Assembly (NCBI GenBank): GCA_947652605.1
Contig: OX393577.1
Span: forward strand, 8,618,868-8,682,867
DNA length: 64,000 nucleotides
Origin: Elmis aenea
Lineage: Eukaryota > Arthropoda > Insecta > Coleoptera > Elmidae
Direction: 5' to 3'
Every line of letters begins with the position of its first letter. Position 1 is the first letter of the stretch. This document shows positions 24,801-33,940 of this stretch, piece after piece. The translations under genes were made by a program, and so were the position numbers. Below the pieces are notes generated by a model, which worked only from the letters and a program-made list of their open reading frames with translations, had not been told where the DNA came from and did not search any database.

Positions 24801-26467
24801 TAGCAGTAAGTGCCCATTTTTTTCTCTGAAGTTCGGCGGACACTAACTTAGGGTTGCCTTAAAAAAAAAAGGTCCTCGACTAAATTTAGTGAAAATATTT
24901 CCCGTTTCTGGTACATCACAAACCACTACTGTGATTTATTTAGCGAAATTGGAATAAAAGAGTGGAAAGTGAAAACCCGGACATTTTTGCACATTTCAAA
25001 AACTCTGCAGCATAGAAATTTAAGACCCTAAAATGAGGACATGTCCAGGAAAAAAACGCGTAGGGCAGGGTCCCGGATTTCACGGGACCGTCCCGCTTTG
25101 TCTTTATTTGTCCCGTGTCCTGCACACTCAACTTCATCACTTATTGATATGAGGCAGCATATTTTTGGATGATAAAATATCCTCTAAAGTTTTGTGCAAT
25201 ATGTTGGTGAATAGGCACTGTTTTAATAGAGGGTAGTGGGCTACTCATCAAGCATAATATGTAAAAAACCTGTGGCTACGAGTTTTTTTTTCTAGTCGCA
25301 ATGTCCCGCGAAGGAAATTTTTACCCTGATGTAGGGTAACCCTAAGTAACCTAACCTAGCATGACCTAATCGGATTTGACAATTTATTTAACAGTGGTGG
25401 CTGACAAACTCCTCCCCATTCCAGTTTTCGTGGCCAATGAGCAGTTACACTGTTACAATGTTGCCAGACTAACAGATTTGCATAATTTGGCAACAGTGAC
25501 AGTACCGTATTGTCACCGGGTATGGGGCGACGAATGTTGTTCTTTGGTTTTTGAATTGTTGGAAAATTATTAACACTAATTTAAAACTATTTCTAATACA
25601 ATTTAAATTTTTAAAAAAAGCCCCACGTTGGGCGCCAAACTGTCACTGGGTATGGGGTGACGAATGTTATTTATTGGTTTTCGGACGTTAGAATTATTAA
25701 CGCTAATATAAAACTCTCTTTAAGAACAATTTATATAAAATAAAAAAATTACAGTGCCACTGTTTATTATTATTATTTTTCGACTGACTGAATGTAGTCT
25801 GGATCTCATAGTATATCCACGGTAACAGTATCATAGCTTACATAAATTAATTTTTAAAGTTTATGGGAAAATTATGAAAATCTGGGACAAGAATAATCCG
25901 GGACTTGAGTTTTGTTTCGGGGAATCCCCAAAAATCGGGGACGAATAGTCAACTTACGCAGCAACCCTATTATACTTTAAATGTTTTTGCAGATTGGTTA
26001 TCAAGATGCAATGTGTGGTAAGGGTATTGACAGACATCTTTTCTGCCTTTACGTGGTGTCGAAATATTTAGAAGTAGATTCGCCATTCCTAAAAAAAGTT
26101 TTAAGTGAACCGTGGAGGCTGTCAACTTCCCAGACTCCACACGGGCAAACAGGAAAAATGGACAGCAATAAATATCCCAACTGTATTTCAGCAGGTGGAG
26201 GTTTTGGACCGGTAGCCGACGATGGCTATGGCGTTTCTTATATCATAGCTGGTGAAGACGTATTATTCTTCCATATTTCCAATAAAGTGAGCAGTAAAAT
26301 AACCGTAAGTATTTTTCTTTAGGTAGCACCGATATCAAATTGGAATGTACTTACACGGAGATTACTTGTTTCAGGATTGTCATCGATTTGCCGGACACAT
26401 AGAAAGAGCTTTAGCAGATATTAAAAAATTGTTCGACGACTACAAAATGTTAAATGGGAAGAAATGA
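6817..26467 (+). CDS. CPT1: Carnitine O-palmitoyltransferase 1 (mitochondrial outer membrane), with alternative exons
   Basis: Transfers long-chain acyl groups from CoA to carnitine, the controlled entry step of mitochondrial fatty-acid oxidation. Coding exons: 6817-6957, 15635-15771, 17409-17685, 18121-18641, 18700-18904, 19975-20082, 20147-20172, then either 22248-22313 or 22477-22539, then 24344-24776, 25993-26304, 26375-26467. This gives 772 or 771 aa, matching the family's usual size (about 773). The N-terminal regulatory segment and two membrane helices (about residues 58-78 and 102-122) are visible. The catalytic motif NAEHSW places His470 in the 26-nt exon. The CoA/acyl-site motif [20 protein letters not shown] is in exon 9. 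A polyadenylation signal AATAAA lies at 26994-26999. Introns 1 (8.7 kb), 5 and 7-9 are loaded with transposons. The start is the only ATG that fits the conserved N-terminus. Confidence 0.96.
7428..8156. mobile_element. Composite foldback element in CPT1 intron 1
   Basis: The left end CAGGGTGGGCCAAATTCG at 7428 and right end GGTCCACCCTG at 8156 match the family at 47881-49085. The arms carry a repeated TTGCTCGA/TCGAGCAA word. A second family (CAGGGTGGTCCAAATTTG, about 7811) starts inside it, so one foldback element has inserted in another. No gene. Confidence 0.6.
8545..9154. mobile_element. 610-bp foldback element, CCGGGTGATTCAGTTTGAC ends
   Basis: The left end CCGGGTGATTCAGTTTGAC at 8545 is matched by its complement ending at 9154, with TA flanking both sides. 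Internal arms also pair (AAAAGTTAT motifs, AAATATA near 8600 and 9080). Non-coding, in CPT1 intron 1. Confidence 0.8.
9363..11652 (+). mobile_element. Apparently complete Tc1/mariner-type transposon with about 480-bp inverted repeats
   Basis: The left end CAGGGTGACAATAATCTAC at 9363 and its complement ending at 11652 are flanked by TA, the usual Tc1/mariner target. The inverted repeats extend for about 480 bp (9363 to about 9845; about 11165 to 11652) and by eye are almost identical, which suggests recent insertion. Between them is an intact transposase gene (9958-11013). It sits in CPT1 intron 1 in the same direction as CPT1. Its inverted repeats share short words (AGTTGGCTATGG, CGAGATATAAG) with the non-autonomous foldback elements elsewhere in the window. 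Confidence 0.9.
9958..11013 (+). CDS. Mariner-type DDD transposase, intact
   Basis: 351 codons, uninterrupted. The N-terminal third (about 1-115) looks like the usual helix-turn-helix DNA-binding region. The catalytic core shows FTDEAKF (Asp154), FQHDGAPAH (Asp246) and [16 protein letters not shown] (Asp287), an IS630-Tc1-mariner signature in which the third acid is Asp. Forty residues lie between the second and third Asp, longer than classical mariner (34) and close to the DD41D group. The region after the second Asp ([10 protein letters not shown]) looks one residue shorter than relatives I recall. It should cut and paste DNA ending in CAGGGTGACAA. No host role is indicated. It is the only intact transposase in the window. 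Confidence 0.92.
   Translation: MAYSREEKNDMLFCYYSCNRNVNAASELYLLTYMERRQPDKRLFAKLEANLKQYGSFSKPKDAKINFNEDTEVLVLAYNTFKPTASVREIGLECNVSREQARIILKQNNFNPYHHHIGNTLYPTDLDRRLNYATWFVEESRRHELFSQSILFTDEAKFTNNGLFNRKNHIYWARENPHLTVERRDQHVFSINVWCAILGTKILGPYFYEKNLNSERYLLFLQNQLEEMLDDLPLNLIQNLNYFQHDGAPAHNAQIVSNYLLEKFPNWIGNRGPIAWPPRSPDLTPLDFFLWGTIKDKVYKEKPHSVDHLKTNIRAAVAEIRHNTLLKVQSEILKRCQLCVQENGGHFEALL
12583..13092. repeat. About 205-bp direct repeat pair flanking a foldback fragment
   Basis: 12583-12790 and 12889-13092 are about 90% identical by eye; shared words include ATTTGGGGGCAGAATTCAAG and TTTTCCGTTCAAAAGTCTAC. Between them, 12795-12888 is the left arm of the foldback family also present at 20878-21639 (CAGGGTGATTGA end). 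Non-coding, CPT1 intron 1. Confidence 0.7.
14071..14895. mobile_element. Foldback element in CPT1 intron 1
   Basis: The arms 14090-14370 and 14640-14893 are inverted copies of each other (for example AACTTATCTAGCTTTTTTAG near 14159 and its complement near 14829). The two short reading frames at 14181 (+) and 14580 (-) are the two arms read on opposite strands and share the word [15 protein letters not shown]; they are not genes. Terminal CAGGGTG motifs are not clear here. Confidence 0.75.
15301..15320. repeat. (ATTC)5 microsatellite
   Basis: Five perfect ATTC units in CPT1 intron 1, about 315 nt upstream of exon 2. Confidence 0.9.
16985..17345. mobile_element. Short element with CAGGGTTGCC / GGCAACCCT ends
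   Basis: Left end CAGGGTTGCC at 16985 and right end TTGGCAACCCTAG near 17345, in CPT1 intron 2. The interior contains the TATTTCGGTTATTA and CGAAATATAGCC words seen in other foldback families here. Only 65 nt separate it from exon 3. Confidence 0.5.
18930..19815 (-). pseudogene. 5'-truncated LINE (non-LTR retrotransposon) fragment
   Basis: On the minus strand, 19812-19492 encodes reverse-transcriptase core motifs: [11 protein letters not shown] (the usual QGDPLSPLLFN motif) and AYADDLVLL, the YADD active site. Then 19435-19196 encodes the typical C-terminal tail of insect LINEs ([16 protein letters not shown], then [14 protein letters not shown]). The two parts are in separate frames with a gap. 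The element lacks its 5' part and endonuclease, as usual for 5'-truncated insertions. It lies antisense in CPT1 intron 5. The clade is uncertain. Confidence 0.85.
20147..20172 (+). other. CPT1: CPT1 26-nt microexon carrying the catalytic histidine
   Basis: Flanked by TTTCAG and GTAAGT, it encodes IGFNAEHS plus two bases of the following Trp codon. His470 in AEHS is the family's catalytic base. Its length is not a multiple of three, so skipping it shifts the frame. The upstream intron is only 64 nt (20083-20146). Confidence 0.93.
20209..20357. mobile_element. Small palindromic MITE, GGGCCTGGTTGCAT ends
   Basis: GGGCCTGGTTGCATGAAGC at 20209 is matched by GCTTTTATGCAATCGGGCC ending at 20357. 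The core is symmetric (CTAGGCAAGATCGGCGCC / GATTTTGCCTAG). It lies just 36 nt after the CPT1 microexon donor. Confidence 0.65.
20561..22186. mobile_element. Chimeric foldback element: left arm of one family, right arm of another
   Basis: The left part (20561-20877 and 21640 to about 21770) matches the family at 47881-49085 (CAGGGTGGACCGAATTCG start). The right part (about 21775-22186) matches the family at 32748-33745 and ends CCATCGAATTTGGTCCAACCTG. The two arms therefore come from different families. Another foldback element (20878-21639) sits in the left part. It is in CPT1 intron 7, 61 nt before alternative exon 8A. Confidence 0.7.
20878..21639. mobile_element. 762-bp foldback element nested in the chimera
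   Basis: Starts CAGGGTGATTGATTGAGAC at 20878 and ends with the complement at 21639, TA on both sides. The arms include CACTTCCGGAAATACCGGAAG and pair almost throughout. Partial copies of the same family are at 12795-12888, 52511-52838 and 56943-57249. Confidence 0.85.
22248..22313 (+). other. CPT1: CPT1 alternative exon 8A (mutually exclusive candidate)
   Basis: 66 nt between CAG and GTAAAC. It reads [21 protein letters not shown] plus a split Arg codon, directly after the catalytic AEHSW. It is homologous to exon 8B 163 nt downstream and has identical phases (2 in, 2 out), so either joins cleanly to exons 7 and 9. Confidence 0.92.
22477..22539 (+). other. CPT1: CPT1 alternative exon 8B (mutually exclusive candidate)
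   Basis: 63 nt between TTTAG and GTAACT. It reads [20 protein letters not shown] plus a split Gly codon. The Ala-Asp start and the final Gly resemble vertebrate CPT1 (WADAP, LGY) more than exon 8A does. It has the same position and phases as exon 8A, with about 40% identity. The protein would be 771 instead of 772 aa. Confidence 0.92.
23335..24016. mobile_element. 682-bp foldback element, CAGGGTGTCCCAGTTATCATG ends
   Basis: The left end CAGGGTGTCCCAGTTATCAT at 23335 pairs with the right end TGATAAATGGGACACCCTG at 24016; TA or TATG flanks. Arms include GTAGTTGGCTGTGTC near 23637 and its complement near 23712. It is in the CPT1 intron before exon 9. Confidence 0.8.
25513..25830 (-). repeat. 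Possible LTR-retrotransposon remnant
   Basis: Two related blocks start TGTCACCGGGTATGGGGCG (25513) and TGTCACTGGGTATGGGGTG (25651), both followed by CGAATGTT and later ATTATTAA and TAAAACT. Just before the second, on the minus strand, is TTTGGCGCCCAACGTGGGGC, which resembles the tRNA primer-binding site that follows the 5' LTR in insect elements. This suggests two LTR ends around a collapsed internal region. It is in the CPT1 intron before exon 10, with no coding remnant. Confidence 0.45.
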
Positions 26468-27072
26468 AGTACAATTGACTGTACTCAGTAACTCGTAATC
26501 AAAACTTAATCGGCATCTAAGATGCAACTGTTTGGTATAGGTTGTTGTTGGTTTTTTTAGGATAAGATATTTAAAGAAGTGCACATATCCGTTCTACATA
26601 AGGATCTATTCATCTCCGACTTGCGTAAACCCAAGAAAGTAGAATGTGCAGTTTTTAAATCTAGTGGCTAGCAAAGTTGGTTCATTAGGTTTCCAAATTT
26701 TAAGAATCTGAACAATCAGACGCACACGCGTTAATAAGTTGTTGTTTTATTTTATATTGACCTTACATTTATTTCAGTTTTATTTTTTTTAACTCTGAGC
26801 TATACGTAGTGATGTAACATCATTTATTTATTGTATGGACTTACACAGATTTCGCTGTTTGAGTATTATGGTGTTCTAGAATTTATATAATTAATTCTAA
26901 TGCAAATATCAATGCAATGATTTAGAACAGTTTTTGTTGTTGAGTGCTCCCGTACATGTATGTATGTGCAAGTGGAATCATGTATTATTTTTAAATAAAT
27001 TTAAACTTCTATTAACTTGTTTTTTATTGACATGAAGTTAGGGCCCGTCAAGAGGGGGTGCAGTGACGTATC

Positions 27073-27280
27073 TAGAGGTCTTTCAAGATAAACTGAACTG
27101 TGACGCAGAAACCAAAACTCGTCTAAAGCGTTAATTACTGTGCCACCTAAAAACATACGCCTATTTCAACAACCGGGTCATTACCTAAAATAATATAACG
27201 TTTTTAGAAGGGTTTTTATTTCAACCGCCATCCCCTCTCTTTGTGCATTTCGTGGTTCAGTTTATCTTGAAAGACCTCTA
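27073..27280. mobile_element. Small MITE, TAGAGGTCTTTCAAG ends
   Basis: TAGAGGTCTTTCAAGATAAA at 27073 is matched by its complement ending CTTGAAAGACCTCTA at 27280. A second copy is at 32095-32246. Just downstream of the CPT1 polyadenylation signal. Confidence 0.7.
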
Positions 27281-27289
27281 CCTTGAACG

Positions 27290-27938
27290 AACTTTTATGA
27301 TAAATAGTGTAGCATTTCAACACGTCAAATTTTCCATTATTTGTAAATGTAGCCATAATTATAGCACTACAAAGACTATCGAATTACACAAAAATATATA
27401 ATTCTAATAAATAGTAACACAGACAAATGATACTGTCATTTGACATTTATTTGCTTTTCTATTGTTCTTTTTTCATAGATCGCTTGATAAGTACAATACG
27501 ATTTTTCTTGATTTTGTGAGTAATTTATAAAAGTAAATATGGCAAATGGTATCTCAGAAAGAGAAAAGCAAGCACACTTAACTATTTCAAAGCCAACTGC
27601 ATGGTCCATAAGAAAAAATGAAATTAGGGGTAATATCTCAAAAATGGTTAGTGATAAAAAAATCTACATTAATAGTTACATTCTACATAAAAAGGTATGT
27701 CAAGAAAGTGCAAATGAAATTGATCATATGATTAAGACAAAAAAATTATAAGTGAAAAAAGAAATTCCATATTTTCATATTTGTTGCAATCTTCTGAAGT
27801 ACGAAGAATTTTGTACTTTTAAAAATTTATTGTGGCTCCTCTCATACTAAGGAATAATTCATCTAATTTAAGCAAATCTGTTAATCTTTAATAAGCGAGA
27901 ATCCGATGCTGTAAAGGTTATCTGAGACACCCTGAATA
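27290..27938. mobile_element. Right-half copy of the foldback family at 36478-37879
   Basis: Shares long stretches with 36985-37879 (CATAATTATA, TATCGAATTACACAA, ATAGATCGCTTGATAAGT, GGAATAATTCATCTAATTTA) and ends GAGACACCCTG at about 27934. The left arm is missing. The short frame at 27539-27751 is element sequence, not a gene. Confidence 0.7.
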
Positions 27939-29640
27939 TGGCGATTAGACATGGAGTGGGGGTAACGTATGATAAACATGTCATTGGGCTGCAATGATTG
28001 CAGCCCAAGCTAACAAGCTAAGTTAACTGCTATTTTTTTTTAAATATTGACCTTATTTTAATGTACGTGAATAAATAATAACACATGTTTAATATTTACA
28101 AGAAATCAATTTTTTGCTTTTACCTGAGCGAGAAAATTGAAATTAAAAATTTGGGACGTTCAATGCCGGATTTGACTATTTTTGGTTTTCAAAAGCTCGG
28201 AACTCAATTTTTTCAAATGCAAACCCCTGTATTTTCTTAAGTCTTCATTTTTTGTTGAGTATGTCCTATAGGCAATAACTCATACTTTTCGAGATATTTG
28301 ACATTTTTTCTTCTAATCGTTATTGAAGCAAATAGAGTGCCGTGGAAATCGAAAAGACTGACTGTTCACTTCACTAGCCTCAATAACTTTTCATTTATTT
28401 CTTGAATTATTGCATTTCCATAATGAATGCGTGATTCAAACTTTTTCATATCGAGCAAATAGAGCAATGTTGTCTGCATGCCCTTACTAAATTAAAACTC
28501 TGTACTTCGAAAAATAACTTCAGGAGAATTTTTTAAAGACAAAACCCTGAAAAATTTTGAAAATTACTTTTTTTTTAGTGACAACGCCGCATAAAAACCT
28601 GTAGTATTTTATATTGATGCAAAGCTAAAATAAAGGCGGTCAAAAATATTAAATAAAAAATGGGTGTTGTATTTGAAATATAAAAGTTGCTATTAGTTCC
28701 AGAGAGGTGACTCACCCTGTATATTTCAAAATATTTTTATTGTGTTAAAAAGAAAAAACTATGAAATAGCGTTTGAATCAACTTTCTATCTCAAACCGTT
28801 TAGCCACAATCGACCGATCCCGAACTAATGACTCACCCTGTATAACAAAAAAAAAAAATTCCCATCAAAATCAAACCATGAGACCTGCTTCAATGTATAC
28901 TTGAAAATAATTATAATACAATTTTCCCCAATATTCGCATTGCCCTTAGAATTTATTTAACACTTCCGGTGACTGTGACCCTTGAAGAACACTTGGTTAG
29001 TAAATCAAATTAATGAAAACATACCTCAGATGTACAATGTCACAAGACTTAATTCTTTAAGAATATTATCCATAGCAAATACAGAAGCTGATATAACAAA
29101 ATTTGAAGACATAATTGAAAATTGTTCTGCTCAAGGCCCAAGTATAAAAACTAATGTCTTACAAAATAAAAAAATATTTTAATTGTGGTTTAGTTATTTA
29201 TCTTAATTTATTAGTTTTATATTATTTAAGTAGGTATATATTTTTATCATGCAAATTTTATTAATTCCAATGTAAAATGTTTCCCAAATTTTTTTTATAG
29301 GAAGCCCTAAAAACGCTGTTGCACGTGGGCCTGATATAATAGATGACCGGCTTTGCATGAAGAGATTGAACATCGTTTCAACAAAGGCCACAGGGGTCAG
29401 TAGTGGATAAGGCATTTGGAGACACCTAGGTGCAACTCGATTTTGAGCGCTCCCCATCTTTAATTTAAAATGTTTCTTAATTGGCCAACTTTTTTTTTTT
29501 TTAATAATTCTAAGTACTTTACAATCTGTTCTATTGGCCAACGTAAAAAAAATAATCTGTGTTCCTATTGGTTTGATGATGCCTGTTACTGGAACCCTGT
29601 GCGTGTCCACTGTGCTTGCGCAGTGATCTTCCACAGACAA
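27939..29640. other. Intergenic, unresolved, with two element ends
   Basis: Two CTCACCCTG ends at 28719 and 28840 mark right ends of CAGGGTGAG-type elements. A 66-codon frame at 28982-29182 (+) and a 145-codon frame at 29203-29640 (-) match no family I recognise, and no splice context supports either. Confidence 0.35.
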
Positions 29641-31483
29641 GGATGGTAAATTGATAATTAGAACTTAAAACCATTCCTGTTAAAACGACAAATTTATATA
29701 GCAGCATAAATACTAATTAAAATAAGTCTCAAATTTTTTTAAATAAAATTTATTAACCATTTATCAACAGTACTGAGATAAATATATAAAAATATTTGTA
29801 CACTTTCTCTTTTTTACATTTTACAGTGCAGTTTTTTTTTCTTTAAATATAAATACATATATTTACAATTTATTACACAATGTACAAAAATTACATTCCC
29901 TAACTTTGAGTTTTGCATTTTACAACTGCATTATAAACGATATGTTAAGTTAGCCTACAGTTTCTCCTGTAACTATGGTGGAACTCTTTTTGTTAGATTT
30001 AATAGCTCACAAAAAGCGACATTTATATTAAATAAAACAGTGAAAAAGTGCCCCCTATTAAAGTTGTAGGATACAACATGAGTTTCTTAAAGAGGTAATT
30101 TTAAAAGTATGTATACATTAAAATTAAATTTGGTCTCTTACACATTATAATGAAAACATTTTTTGTTGATATTAAAATACAGAAATAATAAAACGTAAAT
30201 TTTGAAGCAATTCAATTAAGTTTCAAAATAATTACGAGTAATTAAAATATAATCTTTTTTTCCAATTTTTACTTTTTGGGGGTAAAAATTGTTAAGATAT
30301 TTTTGCAAGCAGATAATTGTAACTAAGTAACTTCTTTTAAAATATATTAATAAAATTTTTGATTCTGTAGACAAAATGAATTTTTTCGTTGCAGTGCCAA
30401 TTAACCCCTTAACGTGAGAATTTTTTAAAAATTTGTTGGCAAAAATGATCGAATTTTTTTTCTACAGAAAAGTAATAGGAAGGAATAGTGTAAGATATTT
30501 TTTGCACTTTCAGTGACGTGAGATGTTGGGGGGGGCTGCAAAAAAATTACAATACAATATAACAGTTAGTGCGGACTACTTACAAGGACACATATACCTG
30601 AACGGGTTTGGCGGGGAAATAAGTGCTAATTAATTGTCTTTTATAACAGTACTGTTATTGTTGTCTTTTAAACTTGTTACATTTTTACCAGAATGTGTCT
30701 CACAAGTTTTATTCTGCATGATACAAGTCCGTCCGTATCAAACAAAGGCATGACAAACTTGACCGTGTCAGATGCGGGCGTTAAGCGTTAAGGGGTTAAG
30801 AAAATTATTCACTTATATAAAGGAAGTTGGCACAAGTTGGTTTATGATAATTTACAAACTTGCTTTAACAATATCATTTTTATACAATGCCCATAAAGTC
30901 TCCATCAAGTTTTGAAAAATTATTTAACAAAAATGTACTGTTACATTCAGTTTAATAAGCTTTTTAAACAATTTTTGTTCTAGTAACTACTTTCACTTTA
31001 CACCCACACTAGGAACTATAGTTTTATGAAAACAAAATATGCATTAAATGCAAAATCGTACATTTTGCTTCCATCCAAACAATAAATATATCAAATAAAT
31101 TAATATTTATGGGACTGTTCCTAATCAAACACCATTAATATCGATTTTATGGGCATTTTACACCTCACACTCACAAAACAACTCAAATGTTTGTCTAATT
31201 ATAATGCAAAGGCACTAGGGTGGGTCACAACACGGAACTGATTAGCCCCCACAATAAGTTGCTAGTCTTTGAGATCTTAAAACCTACATCAATTAAAGAA
31301 TTAGCTAAAAGGAATAAAATACTAACAAAAGCATCAAAAAATTGTAACAAAATGTTTTGCTATTGAGTTTCACTGGATCTTAAAAATTACTTTTCTTATT
31401 TATAAGGGTTGAATTTTTAATACCTACACTTAACAAAATTGTTGAGCACACAAAGGATTGCGTATTAACAAAATCTTGAAGTG
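29641..31483. other. AT-rich non-coding stretch; possibly part of the EDEM3 3' UTR
   Basis: No reading frame of note. Apart from the TTAA-flanked element at 30405-30795 it looks single-copy. It could be a distal 3' UTR of EDEM3, since no clear polyadenylation signal lies close to that stop codon, but this is a guess. Confidence 0.25.
30405..30795. mobile_element. piggyBac-like MITE with TTAA target duplication
   Basis: Ends CCCCTTAACG (30405) and CGTTAAGGGG (30795), flanked by TTAA at 30401-30404 and 30796-30799. TTAA duplication plus a CCC start is the piggyBac hallmark. 391 bp, non-coding. Confidence 0.75.
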
Positions 31484-32553
31484 CAGGGTGGACCAAATTC
31501 GATTATGCTTAATTTAAATAACATTTTAAAATTTTTTTAAAAATATAAAGTAAACTTATATTTTTTTTAAACGGAAGCTACTGGAGTCTAGTTGGCCTGA
31601 ACTTTATATAAAAGAGCATTTTTTAAGCTTTTCAAAAATATATAGATCTATCTATATGTTGCAAAAAATAACCGAGATGGCTAATTTTGTGAAAATTTTG
31701 CTATCAAAGTTTGCCATGATTTCGTAAACAAGTGATGTTTGCAATTAAAAAACAAATAAGCGTCTGATCTGCAGCAACCGCTACATTTTTATAATTAATA
31801 ATGTAAACTTTTCAAAATATTGAAATTTAGCCATTGTCACAATACCACAATAAACAGTTATAAAATACAAAAAGATACACGGAATTGCTTGAAAGTTTAA
31901 AAATTTACTTGGTTATGACTATGACACATAGTTGTTTATTGATTGCAAACATCACTTGTTTACCAAATCATGGCAAACTTTGGTAAAATAATTTTCAGAA
32001 AATTAGCCATATCTAGTTTATTTTTTGTAACACATACACAAAACTGCATGTTTTTGAAAAGCTAAAAAACGTTCTTTTTCATAAAGTCATGACCTAGAGT
32101 TTTTTCAAGATAAACTGAACCGTGAAATGCGCAAAAAAGAGGGGATGGTGGTTGAAAGGTAGACCTTTCTAAAAACGTCATTTTATTATAGGTTATAACC
32201 GGTTTTGGTTTCTGCATCACAGCTCAGTTTACCTTGAAAGACCTCTACTAGACTTTTCAATTAAGAATATAAGTTTACTTCGTACCTCAAAAGTCAAAGT
32301 TGTACAAAATTTTTAAAATGTTATTTAAATAAGCATAAAAATGTTCATAAGAAACCTGTGTTAACTTTTAGTTTTATTTTTATAAATGTCGAAACTTAAT
32401 TTTTCGTCTGTAGTGCCAAAATGGAAAGTGACATAAAAAATCTTATAACACAGACCGGTTTATTTCAAAATATTAATTTAAGACACAGATCAGATTTTCA
32501 CCAACTATTACGGCAACCGAGATACATAAAACATTCTAATTCGGTCCACCCTG
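31484..32553. mobile_element. Foldback element of the CAGGGTGGACCAAATTCG family
   Basis: Starts CAGGGTGGACCAAATTCGA at 31484 and ends TTCGGTCCACCCTG at 32553. Same family as 47881-49085. It carries the small MITE 32095-32246 in its right arm. Confidence 0.8.
32095..32246. mobile_element. Second copy of the TAGAGGTC MITE, nested
   Basis: Begins TAGAGTTTTTTCAAGATAAA and ends CCTTGAAAGACCTCTA; related to 27073-27280 and inserted in the right arm of the foldback element. Confidence 0.65.
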
Positions 32554-32747
32554 TACTAGAAAAATAAGCTGCCTGAGAGGCTATCAAATGTGTTACGACA
32601 ACTTGGCACCAATTGTAAAGTTGAATAAAAACGCAAAACGATGTCCCAAAAATGTTAATATAGGTACATACATGTTTTAATATTTCTACACAGCTAAACG
32701 ATTTTACAATTCTGATTGGCAGTTTGACCCATTAGCTGTATTGTGTA

Positions 32748-33745
32748 CAGGGTGGTCCAAATTCGATGGGATTGCTGGGGTATCTCGGTTAATATTTAAG
32801 ATAGAGAAACGGTTAAATTATCAAAAATGGGCAGTTTTTAGAGACAAACTCAGAACCGTTTTCAAAAATATTTTATCATTTCCGGTTTTCGAGTTATTGA
32901 ATAAAACGTGTTTTTTTGTCATATCTCCGTTATTGTTGTAAATATCGAAAATTTTATGGAGATAATTTTAGGTATTTTTATGTTTAATTTGATTATACTA
33001 AAAAAAACAATTTTTACGCTCGCTGTTTAAAAGTTATGACACAAACTTACCTTTTTTACATGGGAGCGATAGTTGGCTATGACCTATTTAAATTCCTAAT
33101 TTTTTTCTCATTCCAAATATATAAGGGTTGATGCATTTATTTTCAATAATACGCAAGTTATGAAGGTTTTTTAGCTTTTTTTTAAAGAAAATCATAGTAG
33201 GCTGTGAAAACAAAAACAAATTAAAAAACCTTGGTCATGTACCACATGAGTTTTATAAGGTTTCACACCTTGTTTTTTTTTGTTTTCACAGCCTATGAAT
33301 TTCTTAAAAAAAAACTAAAAAACCTTTGTAACTTGCGTATTATTGAAAATAAATGCATCAACCCTTATATATTTGGAATGAGAAAAAAATAAGGAATTTA
33401 AATAGGTCATAGTCAACTATCGTTCCCATTTAAAAAAGGGTAAATTTGTAACTTTTAAACGGCGAGCGTAAATTTTTTTTTTTTAGTATAATTAAATTAA
33501 ACAAAAATATCTAAAAATAATCTTCACAAATATTTTCGATATTTAGAACAATAACGGAGATATGACACATTATTAATATGACAAAAAAACACTTTTTATT
33601 CAATAACTCGAAAACCGGAAATAATACAATATTTTTGAAAACGGTTCTGAGTTTGTCTCAAAAAACTGCACATTTTTGGTAGTTTAATCGTTTCTCTATC
33701 TTGACTATTAAGCGAGATACCCATGCAATTCCATCGAATTTGGAC
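32748..33745. mobile_element. About 1-kb foldback element, CAGGGTGGTCCAAATTCGATG family
   Basis: Left end CAGGGTGGTCCAAATTCGAT at 32748; the right arm ends CCATCGAATTTGGAC at 33745, where the final CACCCTG is lost. Relatives lie at about 7811, 21775-22186 and 39282-40222. Ends about 195 bp beyond the EDEM3 stop codon. Confidence 0.8.
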
Positions 33746-33940
33746 TATGGTTTGATTCAAAATTTAAACTCTGATAATGGTACTTGTTTGGTGGACACCA
33801 CTGATTACCCCAGTCATTTCACTTACAGAATTTTGTTAAATTATCGTTTTCACTGCTGCAAATTAGCAACAAAACTACATAAATTAAGTTCACTACAATT
33901 TTTAATGTCCATCACTATTTTTAATATTAAATTATTAAGA

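Noticed and set aside
27539..27751. 70-codon forward frame
   Set aside because: It is shared with the foldback family at 36478-37879 as repeat sequence.
29203..29640. 145-codon minus-strand frame
   Set aside because: No recognisable domain, poor composition at its C-terminal end, and no splice or promoter support.
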